Assembly (NCBI GenBank): GCA_937980645.1 | Contig: CALJPQ010000006.1 | Location: 1-64,000, forward strand | Direction: 5' to 3' | DNA length: 64,000 nt | Source of the DNA: an uncultured Saprospiraceae bacterium | GTDB lineage: Bacteria; Bacteroidota; Bacteroidia; Chitinophagales; Saprospiraceae | Shown: piece by piece, positions 19,200-27,405 of the stretch | How the letters are laid out: every line of letters starts with the position of its first letter | How positions within the stretch are numbered: the first letter of the stretch is position 1 | Notes under the pieces: generated by a model | Databases searched by the model: none | Seen by the model: the letters and a program-made list of their open reading frames with translations, nothing else | Told to the model about the DNA's origin: nothing | Program-made: the position numbers and the translations under genes

Positions 19200-19217
19200 G
19201 GCCAAACGAGTTTGGCC
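19200..19217 (+). repeat. Palindrome 1 in the leader of the TonB-C/TPR gene
   Basis: GGCCAAACGAGTTTGGCC: 8-base arms around GA. As RNA it can form a 7-bp stem with a CGAG tetraloop. A near-identical copy lies 43 bases downstream and a related one at 62762-62785. Confidence 0.8.
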
Positions 19218-19242
19218 GTTATGGGGAAAACACTGAATATCA

Positions 19243-19260
19243 GGCCAAACAAGTTTGGCC
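19243..19260 (+). repeat. Palindrome 2 in the leader of the TonB-C/TPR gene
   Basis: GGCCAAACAAGTTTGGCC, one base different from palindrome 1. It ends 9 bases before the ATG. Confidence 0.8.
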
Positions 19261-19269
19261 GCTACGAGT

Positions 19270-20370
19270 ATGAGAAAACACCGGACTATTTACCTGCTGT
19301 GGGCTTTGATGTGGAGCAGCCTTGCGCTGGTGGCGCAAAGTCAGAAGCCCGACACGACGATTTACGACGCTGTGGAGCGTTTGCCGCTGCCACTGGTGCC
19401 GGGTTGTTTGCCCGAGCAACATCCCAACTGGCCCGAAGACAGCCTGCGGCGCTGCGCTGAGCGCGGCCTGCTGATGCTGCTGAGCCGCAACATTCAGTAC
19501 CCCGCCGAGGCGCGCCGGGCCAACATCGAGGGCACGGTGGTGGTCTCCTTCGTGGTCGAGACGGACGGGCGCATTTCCAACTTGCGCACCGTCAAAGACA
19601 TCGGCGGCGGTTGCGGAGCCGAAGCGGTTCGCGTCCTTCAGGCCCTCGACGAGGCAGGTCTGCGCTGGCGGCCCGCCCAGTTGGGCGGCAGAGCCGTGCG
19701 CATGCGACAGGCCTTGCCCTTGCGCTTTCGGCTTGAAGATGCGCCGCCTTTCCACCTGAACGAACGCGGAGACTCCATCTACACCGTGCTCGACACACTG
19801 CCGCGCTTCCAGGGCGGCGGCGAAGATGTGCTCATCACGTTCATCCTCAACGAACTGCGCTATCCGAGTGCCTACCGCGACAGCTGCAAAACGGGCGTCA
19901 TCGAAACATCCATCCTCGTGCGACCCAACGGCACCATCGAAATGGACAACCAGATAGACTTCAACAACCTCGGCATGGATTTTCAGTGGGAGGCTATCCG
20001 CCTCATCAACCGCACGGCCGGCATGTGGACACCCGCCTACTACCAGGGCCGGCCCGTAACCACCAGCGTGCCGCTGCGCGTGCTGTTCAAATCCGATGCG
20101 CCGCGCTGCCAGGCCGCCAACGAAGCCTTCGACCAGGCCATGCTGCTGGCTGCCGATGCTGCCGACGAGGAAGACCTGAATGTGGCCTTAGAAAAGTGGA
20201 CAAAGGCCCTCCAACTGCAGCCCAACAACACCGAACTGCTCTACTATCGCGGCTCCGCGCTGCTCAACCTCAACCGCCGCGAAGAGGCGTGCGAAGACTT
20301 TGCCCGCATCCGCCAACTGCTGGGCATTACCTGGTTCGAGTCGTTGCGCCGCGTCGTGTGCGGTTGGTAA
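19270..20370 (+). CDS. Exported protein with two TonB C-terminal-like domains and a TPR tail
   Basis: A 366-aa protein with a signal peptide (MRKHRTIYLLWALMWSSLALVAQ). Residues about 70-155 match TonB_C (NIQYPAEARRANIEGTVVVSF, DGRISNLRTVKDIGGGCGAEAVRVL). Residues about 185-265 form a second, more divergent copy (ELRYPSAYRD, GVIETSILVRPNGTI, WTPAYYQGRPV). The tail is a TPR-like helical pair (WTKALQLQPNNTELLYYRGSALLNL). It lacks the membrane anchor and proline linker of a true TonB, so it is probably a periplasmic binding or scaffold protein. ATG 19270 is chosen because it directly follows a palindromic leader. The APC permease gene follows after 16 bases. Confidence 0.8.
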   Translation: MRKHRTIYLLWALMWSSLALVAQSQKPDTTIYDAVERLPLPLVPGCLPEQHPNWPEDSLRRCAERGLLMLLSRNIQYPAEARRANIEGTVVVSFVVETDGRISNLRTVKDIGGGCGAEAVRVLQALDEAGLRWRPAQLGGRAVRMRQALPLRFRLEDAPPFHLNERGDSIYTVLDTLPRFQGGGEDVLITFILNELRYPSAYRDSCKTGVIETSILVRPNGTIEMDNQIDFNNLGMDFQWEAIRLINRTAGMWTPAYYQGRPVTTSVPLRVLFKSDAPRCQAANEAFDQAMLLAADAADEEDLNVALEKWTKALQLQPNNTELLYYRGSALLNLNRREEACEDFARIRQLLGITWFESLRRVVCGW

Positions 20371-20386
20371 AACTCTGCTTTTCACT

Positions 20387-21793
20387 ATGCAATTACAGGG
20401 ACAATTGGTGCGCACTCTGACGCTGCGCGCGGCCACGCTGCTCATCGTCAGCTCCGTCATCGGCTCCGGCGTGTACAAAAAAGTGGCCCCCATGTCCGAC
20501 CAGCTGGGCGCGCCCGAATGGGTACTGCTGGCCTGGGCGCTGGCGGGCCTCATCAGCCTGTGTGGCGCGCTGAGCAACGCCGAAATTGCCGGCATGCTGG
20601 CCGATGCCGGCGGTGAGTACGCCTACTTCCGCCACATCTACGGCCGTTTCATGGCCTTCCTGTGGGGCTGGACGACCTTCGCCGTCATCAAAACCTCCGC
20701 CATTGCGGGCATCGCCTACGTCTTTGCGCAGTCGCTCAACGCCTTAGTGCCGCTGCCCCGGCTGCCCGAGCACATCGAGCAAATCGAACTGTGGGGCGTC
20801 TTTCAACCCTTCGACAACAGCGGCGTCAAGGCGGCTACCATTGCCCTCATTTTAGCGCTGACGTTCCTCAACACGCGCGGCCTGCGCGGCGGGGCAGGCA
20901 TGAGCACCTGGATTTCGCGTTTGGTGCTGGTAAGCCTGTTGCTACTCGTCATTGCCGGCTTGGGGTGGGGCGGCGGCAGCTGGGCCAACGTGCAAACGCC
21001 GGCCAGCACCTTCGTGTCGCGCTCGTGGTGGGACTTCGATTTCATCAAAGCCCTCTTTGCCGCCCTGCTGGCTGCCTTTTGGGCCTATGAGGGCTGGAAC
21101 ACGGTAGGCTTTCTGGGGGCTGAAATTAAGGAACCAAACCGAAATCTGCCGCTGGCGCTGTTTTCGGGCATGTTGCTCATCATTGGCGTGTACGTAGCCG
21201 TCAACTTCACCTATCTATATGTGCTCCCCATAGACCAGATTATCGCCGGCTTCAAAGACCAGAACGAGATTGCCGCCGTGGCGGTGGTGCGCCATTTTGC
21301 CGGTGCTACGGGGGCTGCTGTGTTGTCGGTGCTCATTCTCATCACCACACTGGGCTGCACCAACGCTACGGTGCTCATGCCGCCGCGTGTCTATTATGCT
21401 ATGGCGCGCGATGGGCTGTTCTTTCCCTCGGCTGCGCGCATTCACCCGCGCTACCATACGCCCAATGCAGCCCTTTGGATACAGGGCGCTTGGGCGTGCG
21501 CATTGGTGCTTTCGGGCAGCTTCGACCAGCTGACCGATATGCTCATTTTTGCCGCCTTTTTCTTTTACGGCGCTACGGCATTCGGCGTATTTGTCCTGCG
21601 CCGCCGCGAGCCGCACACGCCGCGCCCGTATCGCGTATGGGGCTATCCGGTGGTTCCGGCATTGTTTGTGCTGTTCTGCGCGGCTTTGGTCGTCATTACC
21701 TGCTTCAGCCACCCCCGCGAGGCGGCGCTGGGCATGGGCCTCATGCTCACCGGCGTACCGCTTTATTTCTGGTGGACGCACGCCAAAGCGTGA
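20387..21793 (+). CDS. APC family amino acid permease
   Basis: A 468-aa inner-membrane protein with about twelve hydrophobic segments. The first helix has the VIGSGVYKK substrate-binding loop of the APC superfamily, followed by GGEYAYFRHIYG and, later, AFWAYEGWNTVGFLGAEIKEPNRNLP. This resembles the L-type/serine-threonine exchanger branch. The start at 20387 (MQLQGQLVRTLTLRAATLL) is used; the open frame upstream overlaps the preceding gene. The gene is 16 bases after the TonB-C/TPR gene and 24 bases before an OmpA-like gene, so these three are likely one transcript. The substrate is not known. Confidence 0.9.
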   Translation: MQLQGQLVRTLTLRAATLLIVSSVIGSGVYKKVAPMSDQLGAPEWVLLAWALAGLISLCGALSNAEIAGMLADAGGEYAYFRHIYGRFMAFLWGWTTFAVIKTSAIAGIAYVFAQSLNALVPLPRLPEHIEQIELWGVFQPFDNSGVKAATIALILALTFLNTRGLRGGAGMSTWISRLVLVSLLLLVIAGLGWGGGSWANVQTPASTFVSRSWWDFDFIKALFAALLAAFWAYEGWNTVGFLGAEIKEPNRNLPLALFSGMLLIIGVYVAVNFTYLYVLPIDQIIAGFKDQNEIAAVAVVRHFAGATGAAVLSVLILITTLGCTNATVLMPPRVYYAMARDGLFFPSAARIHPRYHTPNAALWIQGAWACALVLSGSFDQLTDMLIFAAFFFYGATAFGVFVLRRREPHTPRPYRVWGYPVVPALFVLFCAALVVITCFSHPREAALGMGLMLTGVPLYFWWTHAKA

Positions 21794-21817
21794 GCCTTCC
21801 CGTTCTCTTACAGGATA

Positions 21818-22717
21818 ATGAAAAGCGAAACCCATATGTTGTCATCCCTTCTGAAACCGGCACTACTTTCTGGCACATTCGCTCTGGTAGCAGCCGGTTG
21901 CGTTTCCAAAAAAATCTATCTGGCTGAGGCGCAGAAGCGCGCCGAATGCGAAGCGCGCGAAAAGACCCTTATGGGCGAGGTGCTCGAGCGCCGCCGCGAG
22001 GCCACCGAATGGGCCAAGCGCTTAGCCGACCTCGGCCGCGAAGTGGGCCGCCAGGAGGCTGAAATACAGCGCCTGCAGCAGGAACTCGATGAACGCACCG
22101 CCGCACTGGGCGAGTCGGCGTCCAAGTTACTTTCGGATAAGAACGCCTTGGAAAAGGCGCTCACCGACGCAAAAGCGCAACTGGCCCGCCTCAATGCGCA
22201 GCTGACTACCGTGAGCGAGGCCCAACAGGCGCGTCAAGCAGATTTAGAACAATTGCGCCAAGACCTGAGCAAGCGCTACGCCAGCGCCAAAAACATCGCC
22301 ATAGAGGTGGCCGAACCCGCCGTGTTGCTGACGCTGCCCGATGCCCAGCTGTTCGACAAGGGCGGCCTGCTCATCAGCCCTGATGGGCGCAACCTGCTCA
22401 AGCCTCTGGCCGAACTTTTGGGCCAACGCCCAGACATCGGCGCAGAAGTGATGGCCTATACCGACAACGCCCTGCCCAAAAACCTCAAAAACATCGAAGA
22501 TACGTGGGACTGGAGCTTAGCCCGGGCCAACAACGTCGTGCGCGCGCTTATCCAGCAGTTCAACGTGAACGCCAACCAGCTGACGCCCATAGGCAAAGGC
22601 GAGTACTACCCGGTCGCCTCCAACGAAACGCCTGAAGGCCGCCAGCGCAACCGTCGCACGGTGATAGCCCTGTATCCGCCATTGACCCAGATACCGGCTC
22701 TGGGAGGCAAAGAATAA
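21818..22717 (+). CDS. OmpA-family lipoprotein with coiled coil
   Basis: A 299-aa protein. A signal segment ends in the lipobox LVAAGC (Cys about residue 28). Residues about 35-155 form a long coiled coil rich in Glu, Arg and Ala. Residues about 165-290 form an OmpA C-terminal domain: DAQLFDKGGLLISPDGRNLLKPLAELL, then DWSLARANNVVRALIQQF and a final RQRNRRTVIAL, which bind peptidoglycan in the family. The usual GHTD motif is altered to AYTDN. It probably links the outer membrane to the cell wall. Last gene of the TonB-C/TPR - permease run. Confidence 0.85.
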   Translation: MKSETHMLSSLLKPALLSGTFALVAAGCVSKKIYLAEAQKRAECEAREKTLMGEVLERRREATEWAKRLADLGREVGRQEAEIQRLQQELDERTAALGESASKLLSDKNALEKALTDAKAQLARLNAQLTTVSEAQQARQADLEQLRQDLSKRYASAKNIAIEVAEPAVLLTLPDAQLFDKGGLLISPDGRNLLKPLAELLGQRPDIGAEVMAYTDNALPKNLKNIEDTWDWSLARANNVVRALIQQFNVNANQLTPIGKGEYYPVASNETPEGRQRNRRTVIALYPPLTQIPALGGKE

Positions 22718-22828
22718 ATACCCCTGCCCTGTCTGAGTCTTTGCTCAGGTTGTTATTGGGCAGCCAACGAGTGTTTTTCCCCGAAACCCGGCCCAAATCG
22801 CCAACTTTTACGGATGTTTGCCGGGCCG

Positions 22829-22847
22829 ATTTTTTTATCAAAAAAAC
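22829..22847 (+). repeat. A/T dyad before the aceE start
   Basis: ATTTTTTTATCAAAAAAAC, identical to 11271-11289. It ends 7 bases before the aceE ATG. Confidence 0.65.
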
Positions 22848-22854
22848 ACGCAAC

Positions 22855-25530
22855 ATGGGACAGCAACCGCTCGACGATTGGCACTTAGAACAGGAAGAAT
22901 GGCTCGAAGCCTTAGAGGAGATTCTGGAAGCGCACGGTAAAGCCAGAAGCAGCGAACTCATCCAGCGCCTCCGCTACTGGCTGGCGCGCAACGGCGTGCC
23001 CGTAGGCGGGCCAGCGCTCAATACGCCTTACCTGAACACCATTCCGCCGGATGAAGAGCCAGCCTACCCGGGCGATATCCAACTGGAAGAGCGCATCGAA
23101 AACATCCTGCGCTGGAATGCGCAGGCCATAGTGCTGCAAGCCCAAGACAAGGGCTTAGCTTTGGGCGGCCACATCGCTACCTACGCCGCTTGCGCCACGA
23201 TGCTGGAAGTGTTGTTCCACCACTTTTTGCGCCACCGCTCAGCCGACTATGGCGGCGATCTGCTCATGTTTCAAGGCCACGCTTCGCCTGGCATCTACGC
23301 CCGCGCTGTATGGGAGGGCCGCCTGACGCTGGAGCAAATCGCCAACTTCCGCCAGGAACTCGAAGGCGGCGTCTCGAGCTACCCACACCCGCGCCGTATG
23401 CCACACTTCTGGCAGGCACCCACCGTGAGCATGGGCTTAGGCCCCATGACGGGCATCTACCAGGCGCGCTTCATCAAATACTTAGAAACCCGCGGCCTTA
23501 AGCCTAAAAACGGGGGCAGAGTCTGGCATTTCGTCGGCGACGGCGAAATTGACGAGCCTGAAATCTACGGCACCATTGGCGTGGCCGCGCGCGAACACTT
23601 GGACAACCTCGTCTTCGTCATCAACTGCAACCTCCAGCGATTGGATGGCCCGGTGCGCGGCAACAACAAAATCATCCAGGAAATAGAGCGGCACTTCTAC
23701 GGCGCCTCCTGGGAAGTCATCAAAGTCGTCTGGAGCAGCGACTGGGACGAACTCTTCGCCCGAGACACCGAAGGCGCCCTGCTAAACCGCTTAGAAAACC
23801 TCGTGGACGGCGATTTCCAGGAAATGTCCAACCTCACTGGTGCCGAAATTCGCAAAAAACTCATTGGCGACGACCCACGCATTGAAGCCCTGTTAGCTCC
23901 TTATTCCGATGAACAAATCCGCGACCTCCGCCGCGGCGGCCACGACGCCCGTAAAATTTACGCCGCCTACGAACGCGCCATGCGCTCCGACAAGCCCGTG
24001 GCCATCATCGTCAAGACGGTGAAAGGCTATAAAATGGGCAAAGCCGCCGAAGGCAAAAACAAAGCCCACCAGACCAAAGACCTGAGCGCTGAAGCGCGCA
24101 TTGAAACCAAAAACCGCTACGGCATCCCCATCAGCGATGAGGAGGCCAAACAGGCCAAATTCTGGTTCCCAGGTCCCGACGACCCGGCCACCCAGTACCT
24201 CCACGCCCGCCGAAAGGCCTTAGGAGGCTACCTGCCCGAACGCTCCGAAGACTATACCCCTATCCAACTACCACCGCTGCAACTCTTTGACAAACAACTC
24301 AAGGGAAGCCAGGCCGCCGGCAATAAGGACTTCTCCACCACCGCCGCCATGGTGGACATGCTCACCCAACTGATACGCAACCCCGAATTGGGTAAGTACA
24401 TCGTGCCCATCGTGCCCGACGAAGCCCAGACCTTCGGCATGGAGTCCCTCTTCAACTCCGCCCAAATCTGGAACCAGCAGGGCCAGAAGTACACCCCCCT
24501 GGAAATCGGCATCTCCGTCATCAAGTACAAAGAGTCCAAAACTGGCCAGGTGCTCCAGGAAGGCATCAACGAAGATGGTGCCCTGGCCTCCTTCACGGCC
24601 GCCGGCTCAGCCTACAGCCTGCACGGCATCCCGACGATACCGTTCTACATTTTCTACTCCATGTTCGGCTTCCAGCGCGTGGGCGATATGATCTGGGCTG
24701 CCGCCGACATGATGTGCAAAGGCTTCCTGCTGGGTGCCACCGCCGGCCGCACCACTCTCAACGGCGAAGGCCTGCAGCACCAGGACGGCCATTCGCACCT
24801 CATTGCCATGACCGTGCCCGCGGTGGTTAGCTACGACCCCGCCTTCGCCTACGAACTGGCCGTCATCGTGCACGACGGCATCCGACGTATGTACGTGGAG
24901 AACGAGCACAAAATCTACTACATCACCCTCTACAACGAAAACCTCCAGATGCCACCCATGCCCGAAGGCGTTGAGGAGGGCATCCGCCGCGGCCTGTACT
25001 GCTATCGTCGCTCCGAGAAAAAGTCGGCCAAAGCCGGTGTGAAAGCCCACCTGCTCGCTTCCGGCATCATCATGGACCAAGCCCTGAAGGCGGCCGAAAT
25101 CCTCGAAGCCGAAGGCGTCAGCACCGACGTATGGAGCGCCACCTCCTGGAGCGAACTGTACCGCGACGCCCTCGCCTGCGAACGCTACAACCGCCTGCAT
25201 CCCGACCAACAGGCTCGCGTCCCCTACCTGCAACAAACCCTGCAAAACGAAAACGGCGTCTTTGTAGCCGCCAGCGACTGGATGAAACTCACCGCCGGAT
25301 GCCTCGCCCCTTGGATGCCACAGCCCTTCACGGCCTTAGGCACCGACGGCTTCGGTTTGTCAGATAGCCGCGAAAACCTGCGCAACTACTTCGAAGTCAG
25401 CGCCAAATACATTGCCTTCGCTGCCGTGCACCTCCTGCAGCAACAAGGCAAAGTGACGGAAAAAGCCGTGCTGGAATTCATGAAAAAGTACGGCATTGAT
25501 GCCAACAAGCCTGACCCTATGAGCGTGTAG
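22855..25530 (+). CDS. aceE: Pyruvate dehydrogenase E1 component, homodimeric type
   Basis: An 891-aa thiamine diphosphate enzyme that decarboxylates pyruvate and acetylates the lipoyl E2 subunit. The length and sequence follow the AceE type, not the alpha/beta two-gene type. Visible motifs: GGHIATYAACATMLEVLFHHF, FQGHASPGIYARA, the ThDP motif GDGEIDEPEIYG...NCNLQRLDGPV, KTVKGYKMG, VPDEAQTFGMESLF, and near the C-terminus TDGFGLSDSRENLRNYFEV. ATG 22855 (MGQQPLDDWHLEQEEW) is used; the longer open frame reads through an A/T dyad. E2 and E3 genes are not nearby. Confidence 0.96.
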   Translation: MGQQPLDDWHLEQEEWLEALEEILEAHGKARSSELIQRLRYWLARNGVPVGGPALNTPYLNTIPPDEEPAYPGDIQLEERIENILRWNAQAIVLQAQDKGLALGGHIATYAACATMLEVLFHHFLRHRSADYGGDLLMFQGHASPGIYARAVWEGRLTLEQIANFRQELEGGVSSYPHPRRMPHFWQAPTVSMGLGPMTGIYQARFIKYLETRGLKPKNGGRVWHFVGDGEIDEPEIYGTIGVAAREHLDNLVFVINCNLQRLDGPVRGNNKIIQEIERHFYGASWEVIKVVWSSDWDELFARDTEGALLNRLENLVDGDFQEMSNLTGAEIRKKLIGDDPRIEALLAPYSDEQIRDLRRGGHDARKIYAAYERAMRSDKPVAIIVKTVKGYKMGKAAEGKNKAHQTKDLSAEARIETKNRYGIPISDEEAKQAKFWFPGPDDPATQYLHARRKALGGYLPERSEDYTPIQLPPLQLFDKQLKGSQAAGNKDFSTTAAMVDMLTQLIRNPELGKYIVPIVPDEAQTFGMESLFNSAQIWNQQGQKYTPLEIGISVIKYKESKTGQVLQEGINEDGALASFTAAGSAYSLHGIPTIPFYIFYSMFGFQRVGDMIWAAADMMCKGFLLGATAGRTTLNGEGLQHQDGHSHLIAMTVPAVVSYDPAFAYELAVIVHDGIRRMYVENEHKIYYITLYNENLQMPPMPEGVEEGIRRGLYCYRRSEKKSAKAGVKAHLLASGIIMDQALKAAEILEAEGVSTDVWSATSWSELYRDALACERYNRLHPDQQARVPYLQQTLQNENGVFVAASDWMKLTAGCLAPWMPQPFTALGTDGFGLSDSRENLRNYFEVSAKYIAFAAVHLLQQQGKVTEKAVLEFMKKYGIDANKPDPMSV

Positions 25531-25719
25531 GCGCATCGGTTGCGAAGGGTTCTAAGTGGCTACGAATGCGTGAATGCCAGCTTTACATGCGTATAAGTCC
25601 TCTTCCGATAGGCACCGGGCGTCGCCATAGCTGTTTGACAGCGCACGCTGAACGCCATGGTGCAGTGTGCCAACAGGATACAGGGTAGGTCATCCACACG
25701 GAGGCACCGTATCTTATCC

Positions 25720-27270
25720 CTAATGCCGGAAGTGCCGAATGCCCGTAAACACCATGGCCATGCCGCGTTCATCGCAGGCGCGGATGCTGTCCTGGTCTTT
25801 GATGGAGCCGCCCGGCTGCAGGATGGCCGCGATGCCTGCTTCGTGGCCGATTTCGACACAATCCGGGAAGGGGAAGAAGGCGTCGGAGGCCATGACGGCT
25901 CCGTTGAGGTCGAAGCCAAACGAGCGCGCCTTAGCAATGGCCTGGCGCAGGGCATCCACGCGCGAAGGCTGGCCGCAGCCCATGCCAATGAGCTGGCGCT
26001 CTTTGACTAAAGCGATGGCGTTGGACTTGAGGTGCTTTACACAGCGTGCGGCAAAAAGCAATTCACCCACTTCTTTAGGCGTGGGCAGGCGTTGCGTTAC
26101 CGGACGCAGGTCGGCTTCGGTCTCCGTTTTCAGGTCAGTATCCTGCTCCACCACGCCGTTGAGCAGACTGCGGAAGCTGCGGGCACGCACATAGAAGTCG
26201 CGGATTTTCAGTAGGATACGTTGTTCTTTTTTGCGCAGGAGTTCCAGTGCCTCCGGCTCAAAGTCAGGCGCAATGAGCACCTCGTAGAATAGGCGGTTGA
26301 TTTCCTCTGCTGTGGGCAGGTCTATGCGCGTATTGGTGATAAAGATGCCGCCAAAGGCGGAGACCGGGTCGCAGGCCAGCGCTGCTTGCCAGGCCTCGAG
26401 CAGCGTATGCCGGCGCGCCACACCGCAGGCATTGGTGTGCTTCAGGATGGCGAAAGTCGGCTTGCCTAGATGAAACTCGCGCATCAGCTGTACGGCGGCA
26501 TCTATGTCGAGCAGGTTATTGTAAGAGATGGCCTTGCCGCCAATTTTCTCGAACATTTTATCAAAGTCGCCAAAGAAAACGCCGGCCTGATGCGGGTTTT
26601 CGCCGTAGCGCAGAATGTCGGAGCGGTGGATGGAGTATTTGAATGTAACATCCGTAGTGCCTTCGTTGAACCAGTTAAAGATGGCGATGTCGTAGTTCGA
26701 CGTAACCTTGAAGGCTCGGCGCGCCAGTTCGCGGCGGTCAGCGGCGGTGGTTTCACCGTCGTTGCGTTCCAGCATGTCTAAAAACAGGCCGTAGTCGTCG
26801 CGCGAGGCCACCACAGCTACGTCGGCCCAGTTTTTGGCCGCGGCGCGGATGAGCGACACGCCGCCGATGTCTATCTTTTCGATGATAGCGCTCTCGTCGT
26901 CCGTAGTGGCCACCGTGTCCTCAAAGGGATAGAGGTCCACCACGACGCAGTCTATTTCCGGGATATGGTGTTGGGCGAGCTGGTTTAAATGTGCTGGTTC
27001 GCGGCGAGCCAGCAGGCCGCCGAAGACAGCAGGATGCAACGTTTTTACCCGTCCGTCCAAAATGCTGGGGTAGCCCGTAAGCGCCTCAACAGGCGTAACA
27101 GGTATGCCTAATTTTTCGATGAACGTCTGGGTGCCGCCTGTGCTGTAGAGTGTTGCGCCCAGCGCATGCAGGCGCCGCACAACAGGCTCAAGGCCGTCTT
27201 TAGAATAGACGGAAATAAGGGCAGAGCGGATTTTTCGGCGGTCGTTGGTTGGGTTTGCAGTCTTTGCCAT
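25720..27270 (-). CDS. purH: Bifunctional AICAR transformylase/IMP cyclohydrolase PurH
   Basis: A 516-aa enzyme of the last two steps of de novo purine synthesis. The N-terminal MGS-like cyclohydrolase domain has ALISVYSKDGLEPVVRRLHALGATLYSTGGTQ and LTGYPSILDGRVKTLHP. The transformylase domain has RYGENPHQAG, the catalytic KHTNACG, DPVSAFGG, and the C-terminal AVMASDAFFPFPD and QPGGSIKD. Starts at 27270 and 27285 are both possible (MAKTANP or MAKASMAKTANP). A TACCTTCG box at 27293-27300 argues against the ATG at 27303. Confidence 0.96.
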   Translation of the reverse strand: MAKTANPTNDRRKIRSALISVYSKDGLEPVVRRLHALGATLYSTGGTQTFIEKLGIPVTPVEALTGYPSILDGRVKTLHPAVFGGLLARREPAHLNQLAQHHIPEIDCVVVDLYPFEDTVATTDDESAIIEKIDIGGVSLIRAAAKNWADVAVVASRDDYGLFLDMLERNDGETTAADRRELARRAFKVTSNYDIAIFNWFNEGTTDVTFKYSIHRSDILRYGENPHQAGVFFGDFDKMFEKIGGKAISYNNLLDIDAAVQLMREFHLGKPTFAILKHTNACGVARRHTLLEAWQAALACDPVSAFGGIFITNTRIDLPTAEEINRLFYEVLIAPDFEPEALELLRKKEQRILLKIRDFYVRARSFRSLLNGVVEQDTDLKTETEADLRPVTQRLPTPKEVGELLFAARCVKHLKSNAIALVKERQLIGMGCGQPSRVDALRQAIAKARSFGFDLNGAVMASDAFFPFPDCVEIGHEAGIAAILQPGGSIKDQDSIRACDERGMAMVFTGIRHFRH

Positions 27271-27292
27271 GGATGCTTTTGCCATTTCGGCG

Positions 27293-27300
27293 CGAAGGTA
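27293..27300 (-). promoter_or_regulatory. Probable -7 box of purH
   Basis: The minus strand reads TACCTTCG. It leaves a leader of only about 0-20 bases depending on the start codon. Confidence 0.4.
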
Positions 27301-27405
27301 CACCGAGGCATTCCTTCTTTAGCGTCCAAGAGTAAGCAACCGGCCTCTGCTCTTTTTTCCCAGACCATTTTCTTTTTTTAAATGCCTGACCGCCAGGGCA
27401 GCCGC

